Both the position numbers and the translations under genes were made by a program. From positions 1 to 31,333 of the forward strand of contig CAKNIU010000012.1 of NCBI GenBank assembly GCA_930980675.1: a stretch of 31,333 nt of DNA, in the 5' to 3' direction. How positions within the stretch are numbered: position 1 is the first letter of the stretch; every line of letters begins with the position of its first letter. This document shows, in pieces, positions 8,701 to 17,571 of the stretch. The notes under the pieces are model-generated. The model saw nothing but the letters and a program-made list of their open reading frames with translations. It made no database searches and was not told where the DNA came from. The stretch is from an uncultured Clostridium sp. GTDB taxonomy: Bacteria > Bacillota_A > Clostridia > TANB77 > CAG-508.

Positions 8701-11700
8701 TTCTGATTTGGTATATTCATTTAAATTATCTACTGCCTCATCTCTAGTATCTCCTGCTGAGTTTATAAGATAAACATTTTTTACTTCATCTGGATTTATA
8801 TTAACAAGTCTTCTCATTGCTACTATTGGTTGTATTGTTTGAACAACCTTTTTTGATAATTGCGTAGAATTTACTACTGCCTCTGGAATCTTCACATTAC
8901 TATTTGCATTCTTCAAATTTATTTTATCATCGTAATTACTTATTAAAACTTTATTTTCTGTCTCAAAATTTCCTCTTTCCACAAATTTTTCTTTATCTAT
9001 TTCAAACTCCAAGTCACCTTCATCATAAACTAAATTTGTCGCTATAAAAGTTTTTTGTCTCTTTTCCTCTCTACGTCTTCTAGTTAATAATATTCCTTCA
9101 TCAATTTTTTCATAATCTATAAACATTTTATTAAATGTTGGGTGAGCATAAAATCCTTTAAAATCTGCAAGCAGTATGTCCATATAACTTGTTACTTCAA
9201 GTGTTAAAGGTGACATTCCCGTATTTTTAATACTTATTTTTCTAATTTCTATAGGTAAATTTGGAGCAATTGTAATTTTCATTGTTATCATCAAATTACC
9301 ATCTTGTATAATTACTTTATCTTCTGATGTCGTAAATAATACTTGATTATTTGTATAATTTATATTGTTTGTTTGATTTATACCTTGCCTATTTGAACTA
9401 TTATCATTGTTCGTTTCAAATACTGTATCATAGATTTTTCTTGAATTTACATCTTTAATATAAATATGAATATTATTGCTTATAATATCATTTCCAAATT
9501 TGTTATAACTGCTTCCGTCGTCTTTCATTACAATAGAATATTTTTCATTTGCTAAAACATTTATTCCAGAAGTTCTTTCTGTATATTCTTCATAATCTTT
9601 ATATTTGATTTTCTCCACTTTTTCTTTCCTTTCCTTAGTTGTAATCATGTCTTTTGGCATTTTTTCTTCTAACAAAATTTCTGCACCTTCTATTTCTGCA
9701 TTTTGCATAAATCTTTTTTGAAATATGTTGTCATTTAGCAAGTTATTTATTGATGTTAGAATTAAGCCTTGATGATGTGCCATAAATGTTTTATTCACTG
9801 CTTTTTTAGGCTTATAATCTATGGATTCATAAAATCCATATTTTCCTGTACCTAAATTTTTATCTATTGTTTTTAAATTTTCTATTGCCTCATTTGGATA
9901 AAATGTTAGTGCCATAGCAGTAGCATAAGGGCTTATAACTACTTCATCGTCTAAATCTCTTTTTAGCCCAAGCCATGGTACTCCAAAGGTTTTATATTGA
10001 TAATTGCCTTTAAAATCTTTTGTATTATATGCTGATTCTGAAATGCCCCAAGGTATTCCTAGTTTTTTTGCATATTTTCTTTGGCTTAATATAGAAAATC
10101 TACAAGATTCATCTAGCAAGGTTGTTTCATATGATGGTATATTTACTGTTGGCATTAAGTATTCAAAAGCGGTTCCACCCCATGAAATTAGTCCTTTATA
10201 TAGTCCCATAGTTGTTAAAAGTCTTGAACAATTATTCCAATGTTTACTTGGTACATCTCTTTTTGCAATTGCTATAATGCTGGTTTGTCTTGCCTCAGAT
10301 GCAAGCAAATCATAGTATGAATTTATTAGAGTATTTGTTTCTAGGTTATATCCTATTGAAAATAGTCCTATTTTGTAATCGTACAATTTGCTGAAATCTG
10401 TTTGGTGAATTAATGTGTCTATTCTTTTGATTAAGGAATTTATTTCTTCTTTGTTAATATTTTCTATCTTTTCATTATCTTTTGATATGTTTTCTTTTTC
10501 ATTAAGATTCAGTGTATTTTCTTTTTCATTAACTATAGAGGAGCTATTTTGCTTTTTATTTATTATCTCTATCAAAAACTGCTTAACAGTATATAAATAC
10601 CCTACCAAATTTCCACTATCGACTGATGAAATGAATACAGGCTTAACTGCTTCTAAAGTGTAAATGTTGTACCAATTATATAAATGTCCATTCCACTTTG
10701 GTAAGTTTTCAATAGTCGTTATAGTTTTTTCAATCATTGAAATAGTTTCATCTAAACTTTCAAAATTCAAGTCATATGCAGAAACCATAGACATTAAAGC
10801 TAATCCAATGTTTGTTGGAGACGTATTTTCAGCTCTTTTTACTTTTCTGTCTGGTTGATAATTGTCTGATGGCAAATTATTTACCATATTATCCTTGAAA
10901 TACTGCCAAGTCTTTCTTGCTTTGTCCAATAAAAATTCTTTGTCATTTTCAGATATTTTCTGTGATAGGCTCTTTTCGTTTTTTATGCTTAACTTGTACA
11001 TAATTAATGGTGCAATTAGCCAAATTACAGCCAAAGCTAAGAAAATAATACTAAAAGCTACCCCCCTCCCTTGAGACCAAAGACTTCCATTTAATCCAAT
11101 ACCTTCTACTAACACGCTGTTAGAAAAATATGCTACTAAAGTAAATATTAAATATCCTCCTGCTAAAACTGCTAGTAAAATTCCTAAAATAACATTTGGA
11201 ATCATTGATAAATAATAGCCCTTTACAGATTTTTGACTATTTTTTTCCGCATCATTTGAAGTAGTCCATTCGAGCATAAAATTGTGAGAAATTTTCATTC
11301 TGTATAAACTTTTTATAAAAGCATTAATTTCTAAGTAAGCCATATCTGGCAAAATGGAAAGCTTAATAAAAAATCTATATATACTTCCTTGAATTTTTGT
11401 AAATTCTTTAGAAATCAATTTTTGCTCTTCAGTTTTGTAATTCATAAAAATGTCTAAAAGTTCAAGTATACTAGAAAAAGCTAAAAATATAATTGCTAAA
11501 GTCAAAAATAGTCCTGAATTTGCTTTATTTAGCCATGCTAAAGCAAAGCAAATTATTATTATTAGTAACTCAAAAAAATCTTCTAAATCTCTGGCTAAAT
11601 TGTCTAAAATTTTATACTTAGATAATGTGTTTAATGTAGAATTTAGCCAAGGTATGATTTGTACGTCTCCTCTAATCCATCTGTGCTTTCTTTTCCTATA

Positions 11701-13983
11701 TGAGATATAGTTAGAAGGATAACCATCCATTAAAAGTATGTCAGAAGAGAGACCGCATCTCAAATAATTTCCTTCTAATAAATCATGGCTTAGTACACTA
11801 TTTTCAGGTATTGTATCTTTAAGCACATCATAAAAAACATCTACATCATATATTCCCTTACCTGTGTAAATTCCTTCATCAAAATTATCTTGGTAAACAT
11901 CTGAAACTGCATTTGCATACAAATCCGTTCCACCAGAACCTGCAAAAAGTCTAGAAAAAATTGTTTTTCTCTCATCTTTAATTCCAATTCCAATTCTAGG
12001 TTGAATAAGAGCATGCCCTGAAACAACAGTATTAGTTATTCTATTGATTTCTGGTTTATTTAATACATGTGCAATAGTTCCAACTAACCTCTCCGCTTGA
12101 TTTAGAGATAAACTTGTATCACTATCAATTGTAATAACATATTTAATCTTAGGTAAATCATTACATGTATTAACCCAGAATGGATTTTTACCAGTTACTA
12201 AATATTCATTTAGCTGAGTTAAAATTCCTCTTTTTCTCTCCCAGCCCATAAAACATCTTTCACTGCTAGACCATTCTCTTTTTCTGTATATAAAATTAAA
12301 TATATTTCCATATTTGCCATTTAACTCTTTAACGCATTTTCTACCTGTTTCAGCAATTTTTTCATCAACACTTTTTCTTTCACTCTTCTCACTTGTGCAA
12401 TCACCAAGAAGAGTAAAATATAAGTTATCACTTTTATTAGCTAAATAATACACTTCAAGTTTGTGCATAAACTCTGTAACATCATTTTCATCTTTTAAAA
12501 GTGCAGGTATAACACACATAGTTGCATATTTTTTAGGAATTCCATTATCCTGAAAATCTAGTTTAGGAAGAATTTTAGGTTTTACAGCTTTGCTTAAAAC
12601 ATATTGTAGAAATTTAGTTACAACATTTTGAATAGGTATAAAGCATAAAAGTCCTAAAACCCATGATTTCATGCACAATAATATTGTGATTGCAATTGTT
12701 AATAAATAGACTCCTGCCACATATAATTTTGCCTTTGTACTGTTAGAAATAGTTTTCACTTTTCTGTTTAATAATTTACTAAGTAATTGTAATTTTCCCT
12801 CCGCTATAAGGTAATAGCCGACGTGAGATTTTTTTTGATTATTAACAGTATCTCTATTGTACCCTTTAGTTCCATCAAGCCCTACACTGTATTTATTATT
12901 ATTAGTTTCTTCTATTAAAGTATTTTGTTTTATATTGTTTTCATCTATATTTGAAACTTTTTTAATATCATTCGTCTTTAAATTGCACAAATCTACACAT
13001 TTCTGAGTAATATAAACTTCTGAAAGCTTAGCCTTTTTTGAAATTTCTTCAATCGCATTTCTGTAATTTGCTTTACTCTGGTAATCCATTTTTTTATAAA
13101 CTTTATCTGTATTAAGCATTTTTTCAACAACACTTGTATTTTCAAAAATAGACAAAATATCCATTCTTGAAATTGCTTTTATACTAAGAATAGAATTTTG
13201 CATAGAAACTCTTTTCAAAGCAATATCAAAATGTTCCTTATTTATAACATCACTTAGAGTCATTCCATTCTTTTGAACTTGCTCCTCTAAAATAGCTAAA
13301 AATGGAGCCGCTTCTTTCCCATAAGTTTTTAATCTATATGCCATATATTCAATAAATGAATATAAATCTACATCTAATTTAAGCTTTTTAACATCTTTAT
13401 TTTCCAGTATTCTTTGCACCATATTTTCAACTTTGAACTTTTGCATCTGGGAAATAAATATTTTTTCACAAATACCTCTGATTTTTTCTATAATCGAAAT
13501 CTGTAAAAAAATACCTATATTCCATATTTCATTCATATAAAGATTTTTCTGTGTTTGATATGCCTGAATATACTCAGTTGTCTCTCTTTCATCAATTCTA
13601 CCATCTGTATTCATAACAATTTCATTGCATAGCACAAAAATCCTTGCAAAACCTGCGTTCACTCCATTTGCAATTCTAGGAAATTTTTCATATTTATTTT
13701 TTGATAAACTCTTTTGTAGAATTTTTACTGTATTTTCTATTAAATAAAAATTATCTAAAAGCCACTCGCCTGCTGGATGTATTGGTATTCCAAGTTTAAC
13801 GTGCTGATTTAATAAAGTATATATCAAAGTTATATACTCAAAATTATCCAAAACCCTAGGAATTGGATAAGTGTCAAGATTCGATTTTTCTTTTATAATA
13901 CTATCTGCCGCTAACTTTGCTAAATACTCTTTTAGTAATTTTTTATCTAGTACGATTTCTTTTGTATTTAATGTTTTGTACAT
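5752..13983 (-). CDS. Cyclic beta-1,2-glucan synthase-like protein
   Basis: This giant membrane enzyme (about 2743 aa) has NdvB/Cgs architecture: it should polymerise glucose from UDP-glucose into beta-1,2-glucan, cyclise it and trim it. An N-terminal helical region is followed by TM segments near 416-460 and a GT84 glycosyltransferase with D620-x-D622, H733-D734 and the R768-W769...Q775 motif (RKHRWIRGDVQ). More TMs lie near 800-850 and 925-1020. Then come the middle glycoamylase-like/cyclisation domain, about 1045-1425 (GH189-type, family number from memory), and GH94 phosphorylase-like regions from about 1450 to the end, with GGDWNDGMN at 2403-2411 and GRGGWTWYTGSSGWM near 2650. Asn/Glu-rich linkers interrupt it. 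The ATG at 13983 follows GGGGAG; the GTG at 13995 abuts that Shine-Dalgarno. It appears monocistronic. The glucan product is inferred from the family. Confidence 0.9.
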   Translation of the reverse strand: MYKTLNTKEIVLDKKLLKEYLAKLAADSIIKEKSNLDTYPIPRVLDNFEYITLIYTLLNQHVKLGIPIHPAGEWLLDNFYLIENTVKILQKSLSKNKYEKFPRIANGVNAGFARIFVLCNEIVMNTDGRIDERETTEYIQAYQTQKNLYMNEIWNIGIFLQISIIEKIRGICEKIFISQMQKFKVENMVQRILENKDVKKLKLDVDLYSFIEYMAYRLKTYGKEAAPFLAILEEQVQKNGMTLSDVINKEHFDIALKRVSMQNSILSIKAISRMDILSIFENTSVVEKMLNTDKVYKKMDYQSKANYRNAIEEISKKAKLSEVYITQKCVDLCNLKTNDIKKVSNIDENNIKQNTLIEETNNNKYSVGLDGTKGYNRDTVNNQKKSHVGYYLIAEGKLQLLSKLLNRKVKTISNSTKAKLYVAGVYLLTIAITILLCMKSWVLGLLCFIPIQNVVTKFLQYVLSKAVKPKILPKLDFQDNGIPKKYATMCVIPALLKDENDVTEFMHKLEVYYLANKSDNLYFTLLGDCTSEKSERKSVDEKIAETGRKCVKELNGKYGNIFNFIYRKREWSSSERCFMGWERKRGILTQLNEYLVTGKNPFWVNTCNDLPKIKYVITIDSDTSLSLNQAERLVGTIAHVLNKPEINRITNTVVSGHALIQPRIGIGIKDERKTIFSRLFAGSGGTDLYANAVSDVYQDNFDEGIYTGKGIYDVDVFYDVLKDTIPENSVLSHDLLEGNYLRCGLSSDILLMDGYPSNYISYRKRKHRWIRGDVQIIPWLNSTLNTLSKYKILDNLARDLEDFFELLIIIICFALAWLNKANSGLFLTLAIIFLAFSSILELLDIFMNYKTEEQKLISKEFTKIQGSIYRFFIKLSILPDMAYLEINAFIKSLYRMKISHNFMLEWTTSNDAEKNSQKSVKGYYLSMIPNVILGILLAVLAGGYLIFTLVAYFSNSVLVEGIGLNGSLWSQGRGVAFSIIFLALAVIWLIAPLIMYKLSIKNEKSLSQKISENDKEFLLDKARKTWQYFKDNMVNNLPSDNYQPDRKVKRAENTSPTNIGLALMSMVSAYDLNFESLDETISMIEKTITTIENLPKWNGHLYNWYNIYTLEAVKPVFISSVDSGNLVGYLYTVKQFLIEIINKKQNSSSIVNEKENTLNLNEKENISKDNEKIENINKEEINSLIKRIDTLIHQTDFSKLYDYKIGLFSIGYNLETNTLINSYYDLLASEARQTSIIAIAKRDVPSKHWNNCSRLLTTMGLYKGLISWGGTAFEYLMPTVNIPSYETTLLDESCRFSILSQRKYAKKLGIPWGISESAYNTKDFKGNYQYKTFGVPWLGLKRDLDDEVVISPYATAMALTFYPNEAIENLKTIDKNLGTGKYGFYESIDYKPKKAVNKTFMAHHQGLILTSINNLLNDNIFQKRFMQNAEIEGAEILLEEKMPKDMITTKERKEKVEKIKYKDYEEYTERTSGINVLANEKYSIVMKDDGSSYNKFGNDIISNNIHIYIKDVNSRKIYDTVFETNNDNSSNRQGINQTNNINYTNNQVLFTTSEDKVIIQDGNLMITMKITIAPNLPIEIRKISIKNTGMSPLTLEVTSYMDILLADFKGFYAHPTFNKMFIDYEKIDEGILLTRRRREEKRQKTFIATNLVYDEGDLEFEIDKEKFVERGNFETENKVLISNYDDKINLKNANSNVKIPEAVVNSTQLSKKVVQTIQPIVAMRRLVNINPDEVKNVYLINSAGDTRDEAVDNLNEYTKSERLNTIFDLSKNHSFAEARFLNIKGKDIDIYQKIIEKLLFPDNKECNFELDLSNERLWKYGISGDNPILLAKLRDKNDTYLLNELIKAKEFFDMKNIPVDIVVLSKNEIQTDFKKLINIPLEDRRVIEARANLILDSKLGSISVQMKAKEMEQNRQDGKLLNSTKQDYSTNKQTIKTNELICKQGKSKKDIEIDTSKLLYFNGYGGFSEDGNEYHIIIDKNKKTPVAWSNIMANDKFGTVVTEGLGGYTWYKNCKTNRITEFSNDAHLDKPSEIIIMQEQDSENNIQKDKATINDNASFSISPNILADDGNYHITYGFGYSKYEHIYNDIEEELTIFVPVKDSLKISKLSLKNTSLKKKKIKIFYKIDFVLDETKDRFINSLFKENYNLLLIKNNKKPNYYAYITSNEPITYKDEIVQIDVEIDSLETKEITLILGAEETETKCMEAGAKYLGREKEALEEVKKYWLDQVKIIQAKTPLKSFDILQNGWTIYQTIVSRKFAKTGFYQSGGAIGYRDQLQDAMNLKYLDSNILKNQILLHAKHQFKEGDVLHWWHNDKNIGIRARYSDDLLWLPYAVITYIEFTGNFGILNEETEFVKGRKLKEDEHDYMDKFKTTKEKESIYHHCMRAINRSLDFEYFPKIQGGDWNDGMNKVGVKGKGESVWLGFFLYSILIKFAEYSKYITRFANKETTIAMLASKKNVDVKNIDTDEKSDEYERLMEVAEKLRKNLNTEGWDGRWYKRATTDDKKVLGSAVNKECKIDGISQSWSVISNAGDNDKKYIAMENMEKYLIDKENNLVKLLTPPFENEEFKPGYIASYAPGMRENGGQYTHAAIWGAIAEAILNKPEEAIEIYKMINPIEHSKTEEQAIKYKVEPYAVEADIYGENEFAGRGGWTWYTGSSGWMFTLQTEYILGLKIHHGMLKVKPCVPKDWNEFEVVFRWKNAKYNIKYERMNETPQMYLNGEKVDEIKLKDEGEFEVKVEF
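10450..10530 (-). repeat. 3 x 27-bp in-frame repeat in glucan synthase
   Basis: Three 27-bp units (10504-10530, 10477-10503, 10450-10476) encode nonapeptides beginning NEKEN, NEKEN and NEKIE. They form an Asn/Glu/Lys-rich insert at about residues 1152-1178 within the middle catalytic domain region. The first two units are closest to each other. Confidence 0.75.
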
Positions 13984-14120
13984 AAAAAATTCCACTCCCC
14001 GAATATGTTTTTACACATATTGTTCCCGGTTTGTGGATAAATTATACTTTTAAAAATTCAAAACATATAACATCTAATATTGTAATATTTTGTTATATAC
14101 CAGTGATATAACTCTACAAA

Positions 14121-14272
14121 GTCCAATATACATTCTTCCGCATTTACTTCGCGGTTCGCCTATCGGCGAAGACGCTCGCACGCTCCGACTGCGCTTCTGG
14201 GAGAAAGACATAATTGTACATGAGCCCTTTGTCAGCTACGCTACGCTAAAAGCTCCAGAACATATATTGGTC
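14121..14272. mobile_element. MITE-like element with terminal inverted repeats
   Basis: The 300-bp gap between the glucan synthase and the alkylation repair gene contains a block of about 152 bp bounded by imperfect inverted ends. The left end is GTCCAATATACATTCT and the right end, reversed, is GACCAATATATGTTCT (13 of 16 match). The core is much richer in GC than its surroundings and contains a small palindrome, TCGCCTATCGGCGA. A diverged copy of the left end lies at 19942-19974. I see no transposase and no clear target duplication. A 69-codon plus-strand open frame across it has no good ribosome binding site and is probably a by-product of the repeat. Confidence 0.55.
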
Positions 14273-14284
14273 TATATTATATCA

Positions 14285-14983
14285 TTATTTGATTTTTAAG
14301 TTTCTTAATTCATCTTTTTGCTCTTTTGAAAGTCTGTATGATTCTATTGCCTTTTGAATAGATTTATTATATGTAAATTTATCAATTTTTATTTGCCTAT
14401 CATTATTTTGCTTTGAATTTTTTGCTAAATCCTTTTCAAAATGTTCTTTTGTCTTATCATAAAACTTAACAAAGCAAATTGAATATGCCCAAGCAACTGC
14501 CATTTGTGCATAGTAACCTTTGTGATTTATTTTAGAAAGTATTTTTAGGACTTTGTCTATGTAATTTGCATCAATGTAATATTGTAAAATAATATCAACA
14601 GCAAATCTCACTTCAAATTCCTTTTCAGATTTCAAGTACTTTTGGATGAATTCCCACATTTGCTCTTTGTTATTCTTTATCTTTTTCAATCCATTGCAAA
14701 ATGTATCACAAACAGCCCAGTTATTTATTAATGGTATAAAATTCTCTATTTGCTCAAAATTTAAATCTTTTTCTAGCCCAATTAGCATTCCTTTAACCAT
14801 TATTTCTTCATAATATTTAGTTGGAACATCTGCTACTTTTACTGTTTTACTGATTTTTTTTGCATACTTTCTAAGCTCAGGTAATCTAACTCCTATTATA
14901 TTATTTACTCCTGGACATAATTTTATTTGAAATTGCCTATATTCTTTGTCTTGTAATTCAAATAAATCTTTTTCTATGTTCAT
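14285..14983 (-). CDS. AlkD-type DNA alkylation repair protein
   Basis: This 232-aa all-helical protein matches the DNA alkylation repair (AlkC/AlkD, HEAT-repeat) family. Such proteins recognise alkylated bases such as 3-methyladenine or 7-methylguanine and remove them. The opening segment FELQDKEYRQFQIKL followed by GVRLPELRKYAK is typical. NNWAVCDTF and the later VAWAYSICFVKF stretch fit the conserved aromatic and Trp positions of the fold. The length is normal and nothing looks broken. The start is ATG with AGGAGA upstream. It lies about 40 bp downstream of the CoA-disulfide reductase gene on the same strand and could be co-transcribed with it. Activity on DNA is inferred from the family; some homologues have only weak or unknown activity. 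Confidence 0.85.
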   Translation of the reverse strand: MNIEKDLFELQDKEYRQFQIKLCPGVNNIIGVRLPELRKYAKKISKTVKVADVPTKYYEEIMVKGMLIGLEKDLNFEQIENFIPLINNWAVCDTFCNGLKKIKNNKEQMWEFIQKYLKSEKEFEVRFAVDIILQYYIDANYIDKVLKILSKINHKGYYAQMAVAWAYSICFVKFYDKTKEHFEKDLAKNSKQNNDRQIKIDKFTYNKSIQKAIESYRLSKEQKDELRNLKIK

Positions 14984-15021
14984 TTTTTAGTTCTCCTCTT
15001 TTTTATAAAACTTGGCCGAAT

Positions 15022-16929
15022 TTATATACTTGCATAATTTTTTACAATATCATACATCACATATCCGCCAATTAAATTTTTAACTTTAAATCCATTTTCT
15101 TTTAAAATTCTGCAAGCTATATAACTTCTAAGTCCGCTATGACAATGAACTATTATTTCCTTTGTTACATTTGCTACTTCATTTGAGCTCTCATTTGTAC
15201 TTTCTAAAATTACATTTGAGTTATCCGCTTTATTGGAGTTATTCTCTTCATTTGGGCTATCCTCTTTATCTGAGTTATCCGCTTTAATTTGAGCCTTTTT
15301 TTCTAATTCTTTTAAATGTTCTCTAAGTTCATCTAAAGGAATATTTATTGCCCCTTCAATGTGACTTAAATCATATTCTGTTTCAGTTCTCACATCTAAA
15401 ATAATGTATTTATCTTTATTTGAATATTGCTCAAAATTTCTTAAAAATTCTGTTACAGAAATTGTATCTACTAATCCATCCATCTCATTTTCAATGCTAT
15501 TGCCAATAATATTTACAGGACTTTTTGCAGATGAATATGGTGGAGCATAGCATAATTCAAGTTCAGACAAATCTTTAGCTGTCATTTTATTCCTAATTGC
15601 AGTGGCTAAAATATCTGTAACTTTGTCTATTCCTTCTTTTCCAAATACAGTGGCTCCTAAAATTTGTCCTGTGCAATTTTTAAGTTCGGTGTTTTCATCT
15701 TCGTTATTTATATCAGCTTTTTTCTTACCTGCTCTATAAAGCACTTTTATTGTCATAACTTTAGCACCTGGATAATACTTTGCATGAGAATATGGCGAAA
15801 TAATCATTGTTTTATATTCTATATTTTGCTCTCTACATGTTTTTTCAGATAGTCCAGTCATTCCTAAAGTATAATCAAAAATCTTTAAAATACTGCTTCC
15901 TATAAATCCTTCATATTTGCTTTCCATTCCCATAATATTATTTGCTACAATCCTAGCTTGTCTATTTGCTGGGCCAGCCAAGGCTAGAGGAGCTTTTCTC
16001 CCAGTAATTGCATTCTCAATTAAAGCTGCATCACCAAGTGCATATATATTTTCATCACTTGTAAGCATTTTTTCATCAACTATTATATATCCTCTTTCAT
16101 TTACAGCTAATCCTGCTTCCTTTGCAAGAGTAGATTCAGGCCTAATTCCTATGCATAATATAACCATATCTGCCTTTATTGACATATTTTCAAGTTTAAT
16201 AAATAACTCGTCACCTTCAATGATGCTCTCTACTCCTTGATTCAAAAATACCTTAACTGAATTTTTAATGAGTGCTTTATGGACAAAGCTAGCCATATCT
16301 GCATCAATTGTAGGAATTAGATGACTAGATTTTTCAACTATTGAAATGTTTAAATTTTTAGATTCTTTTAAATCAATTTGCATATTTTCATTTGTAATAC
16401 ATTTTTCTCGTGAACTTAAATGACTTAAATTTTCTGCCATTTCAACACCTATATATCCGCCACCAACAATTACTACATTTTTCACATCATTTTTTGATAT
16501 ATATTCTTTTATTTTGCTTGAATCATCAATAGTTCTAAGTGTAAAAATTCTCTTACTATTTAAGTCCTTAAATGGATTTATAGGCTCTGCACCTGGAGAT
16601 AAAACAAGTTTATCATATGTCTCAGTGTAAGTCTCACCAGTGCTTAAATTTTTAACATCTACAGTTTTATTCTCTTTATTAATACTAATAACTTCTTGCT
16701 TAATTCGCACATCAATATTAAATCTATCTTTAAAAGCCTTTGGAGTTTGAACTAATAAGTCCTCCTTTTTGCTAATCACATCACTAATATAGTAAGGAAG
16801 TCCACAATTTGCAAAAGAAATATATTCCCCTCTCTCAAATAGTATTATTTCATTATTCTCACTCAATCTTCTTAATCTTGTGGCTGTTGTAGCGCCACCA
16901 GCAACTCCTCCAACAATAACAATTTTCAT
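15022..16929 (-). CDS. CoA-disulfide reductase with rhodanese domain
   Basis: This 635-aa FAD/NAD(P)H oxidoreductase is fused to a C-terminal rhodanese domain (CoADR-RHD type). It probably reduces CoA disulfide or related persulfides in the cytoplasm. The N-terminal FAD motif is GGVAGGATTATRLRR, the redox Cys is C42 in FANCGLPYY, the NAD-binding motif is VVIVGGGYIGVE, and the second FAD site is IYALGDAA. The rhodanese part begins near residue 515 (ILDVRTETEYDLSHIEG) and has its active Cys at C596 in HCHSGLRS. Within the rhodanese fold a hydrophilic insert of about 40 residues, partly four tandem hexapeptides, makes it longer than usual. It starts 3 bp after the phosphatase stop, so the two genes are probably translationally coupled. 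Confidence 0.9.
   Translation of the reverse strand: MKIVIVGGVAGGATTATRLRRLSENNEIILFERGEYISFANCGLPYYISDVISKKEDLLVQTPKAFKDRFNIDVRIKQEVISINKENKTVDVKNLSTGETYTETYDKLVLSPGAEPINPFKDLNSKRIFTLRTIDDSSKIKEYISKNDVKNVVIVGGGYIGVEMAENLSHLSSREKCITNENMQIDLKESKNLNISIVEKSSHLIPTIDADMASFVHKALIKNSVKVFLNQGVESIIEGDELFIKLENMSIKADMVILCIGIRPESTLAKEAGLAVNERGYIIVDEKMLTSDENIYALGDAALIENAITGRKAPLALAGPANRQARIVANNIMGMESKYEGFIGSSILKIFDYTLGMTGLSEKTCREQNIEYKTMIISPYSHAKYYPGAKVMTIKVLYRAGKKKADINNEDENTELKNCTGQILGATVFGKEGIDKVTDILATAIRNKMTAKDLSELELCYAPPYSSAKSPVNIIGNSIENEMDGLVDTISVTEFLRNFEQYSNKDKYIILDVRTETEYDLSHIEGAINIPLDELREHLKELEKKAQIKADNSDKEDSPNEENNSNKADNSNVILESTNESSNEVANVTKEIIVHCHSGLRSYIACRILKENGFKVKNLIGGYVMYDIVKNYASI
15214..15285 (-). 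repeat. 4 x 18-bp in-frame tandem repeat in rhodanese domain
   Basis: Four contiguous 18-bp units (15268-15285, 15250-15267, 15232-15249, 15214-15231) encode KADNSD, KEDSPN, EENNSN and KADNSN. The first and last differ by one base over 18. The repeat sits between the rhodanese N-terminal part and its catalytic loop. Confidence 0.85.
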
Positions 16930-16932
16930 TAT

Positions 16933-17409
16933 TTAAATTTCCTTTCTTGTAAGCTTAGACTTTTTTATGTATTTTAATAATGCTGTACATCCTTTTAGAA
17001 TGTCATCATAAGCTTTCGAAAAATTGCCAGTATGCCAAGGGTCAGCTATGTCTCTTGGTTCATCTGTATAATCTAAAAGTTTATGAACTTTTTGTTTATC
17101 ATCTCCATCACATATTTTGTATATGTTTTGAATGTTTTGCTCATCCATACCAATTATATAATCAAAATTTATATAATCGCTCTTTGTAAGTTTTCTAGCT
17201 CTGCGCTTTTTGTATGGAATGCCCTTTTCTTCTAATTTTAATTTCGCTTCTTCATGCATATCTTGCCTAAAAGTCTCATATGAAGTAGCTACTGACTTTG
17301 CTAAAATAAACTTCTCAAGTCCTTCCTTTTTTACCAAATCTCTAAAAATAAATTCAGCCATTGGTGACCTACATATATTACCTAAACATACAAATAAAAC
17401 TTTAACCAT
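16933..17409 (-). CDS. Low-molecular-weight protein tyrosine phosphatase
   Basis: This 158-aa cytoplasmic phosphatase has the P-loop CLGNICRSP at the N-terminus (nucleophile C8, R14). Its C-terminal DPWHTGNF segment carries the general-acid Asp of the LMW-PTP family. Such enzymes dephosphorylate tyrosine (sometimes arginine) residues on proteins, and in Firmicutes they can antagonise BY-kinases or McsB-like kinases; the substrate here is unknown. I chose the ATG at 17409 because AAAGGGAAAT precedes it directly. The longer frame from 17454 would add a 15-residue basic tail ahead of the usual VKVLFVCLG start. It is the first gene of a probable two-gene unit with the CoA-disulfide reductase. Confidence 0.92.
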   Translation of the reverse strand: MVKVLFVCLGNICRSPMAEFIFRDLVKKEGLEKFILAKSVATSYETFRQDMHEEAKLKLEEKGIPYKKRRARKLTKSDYINFDYIIGMDEQNIQNIYKICDGDDKQKVHKLLDYTDEPRDIADPWHTGNFSKAYDDILKGCTALLKYIKKSKLTRKEI

Positions 17410-17509
17410 ATTTCCCTTTCTTTTACCTTTAAATATTATGCAATATTTTATCACGTATAAGTAAGAATATACAAGAGTAAAAATCCTAAAAAAGAGAGAA
17501 TTAAGAAAG

Positions 17510-17538
17510 TTGAATTAATCTAGCTTCAATGATACAAC
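17510..17538 (+). promoter_or_regulatory. Putative sigma-A promoter of the 520-aa membrane gene
   Basis: TTGAAT at 17510-17515 and TACAAC at 17533-17538 are separated by exactly 17 bp and placed about 35 bp before the ATG at 17572. Each hexamer matches the consensus at four of six positions, so this is a moderate prediction. It is the only candidate I see facing plus in this divergent gap. Confidence 0.4.
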
Positions 17539-17571
17539 AATTATGTAGACTTTGTAAAAAAGAGACTTACA

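Noticed and set aside
14090..14299. 69-codon plus-strand open frame
   Set aside because: It coincides with the MITE-like element, has no Shine-Dalgarno and runs into the end of the opposite gene.
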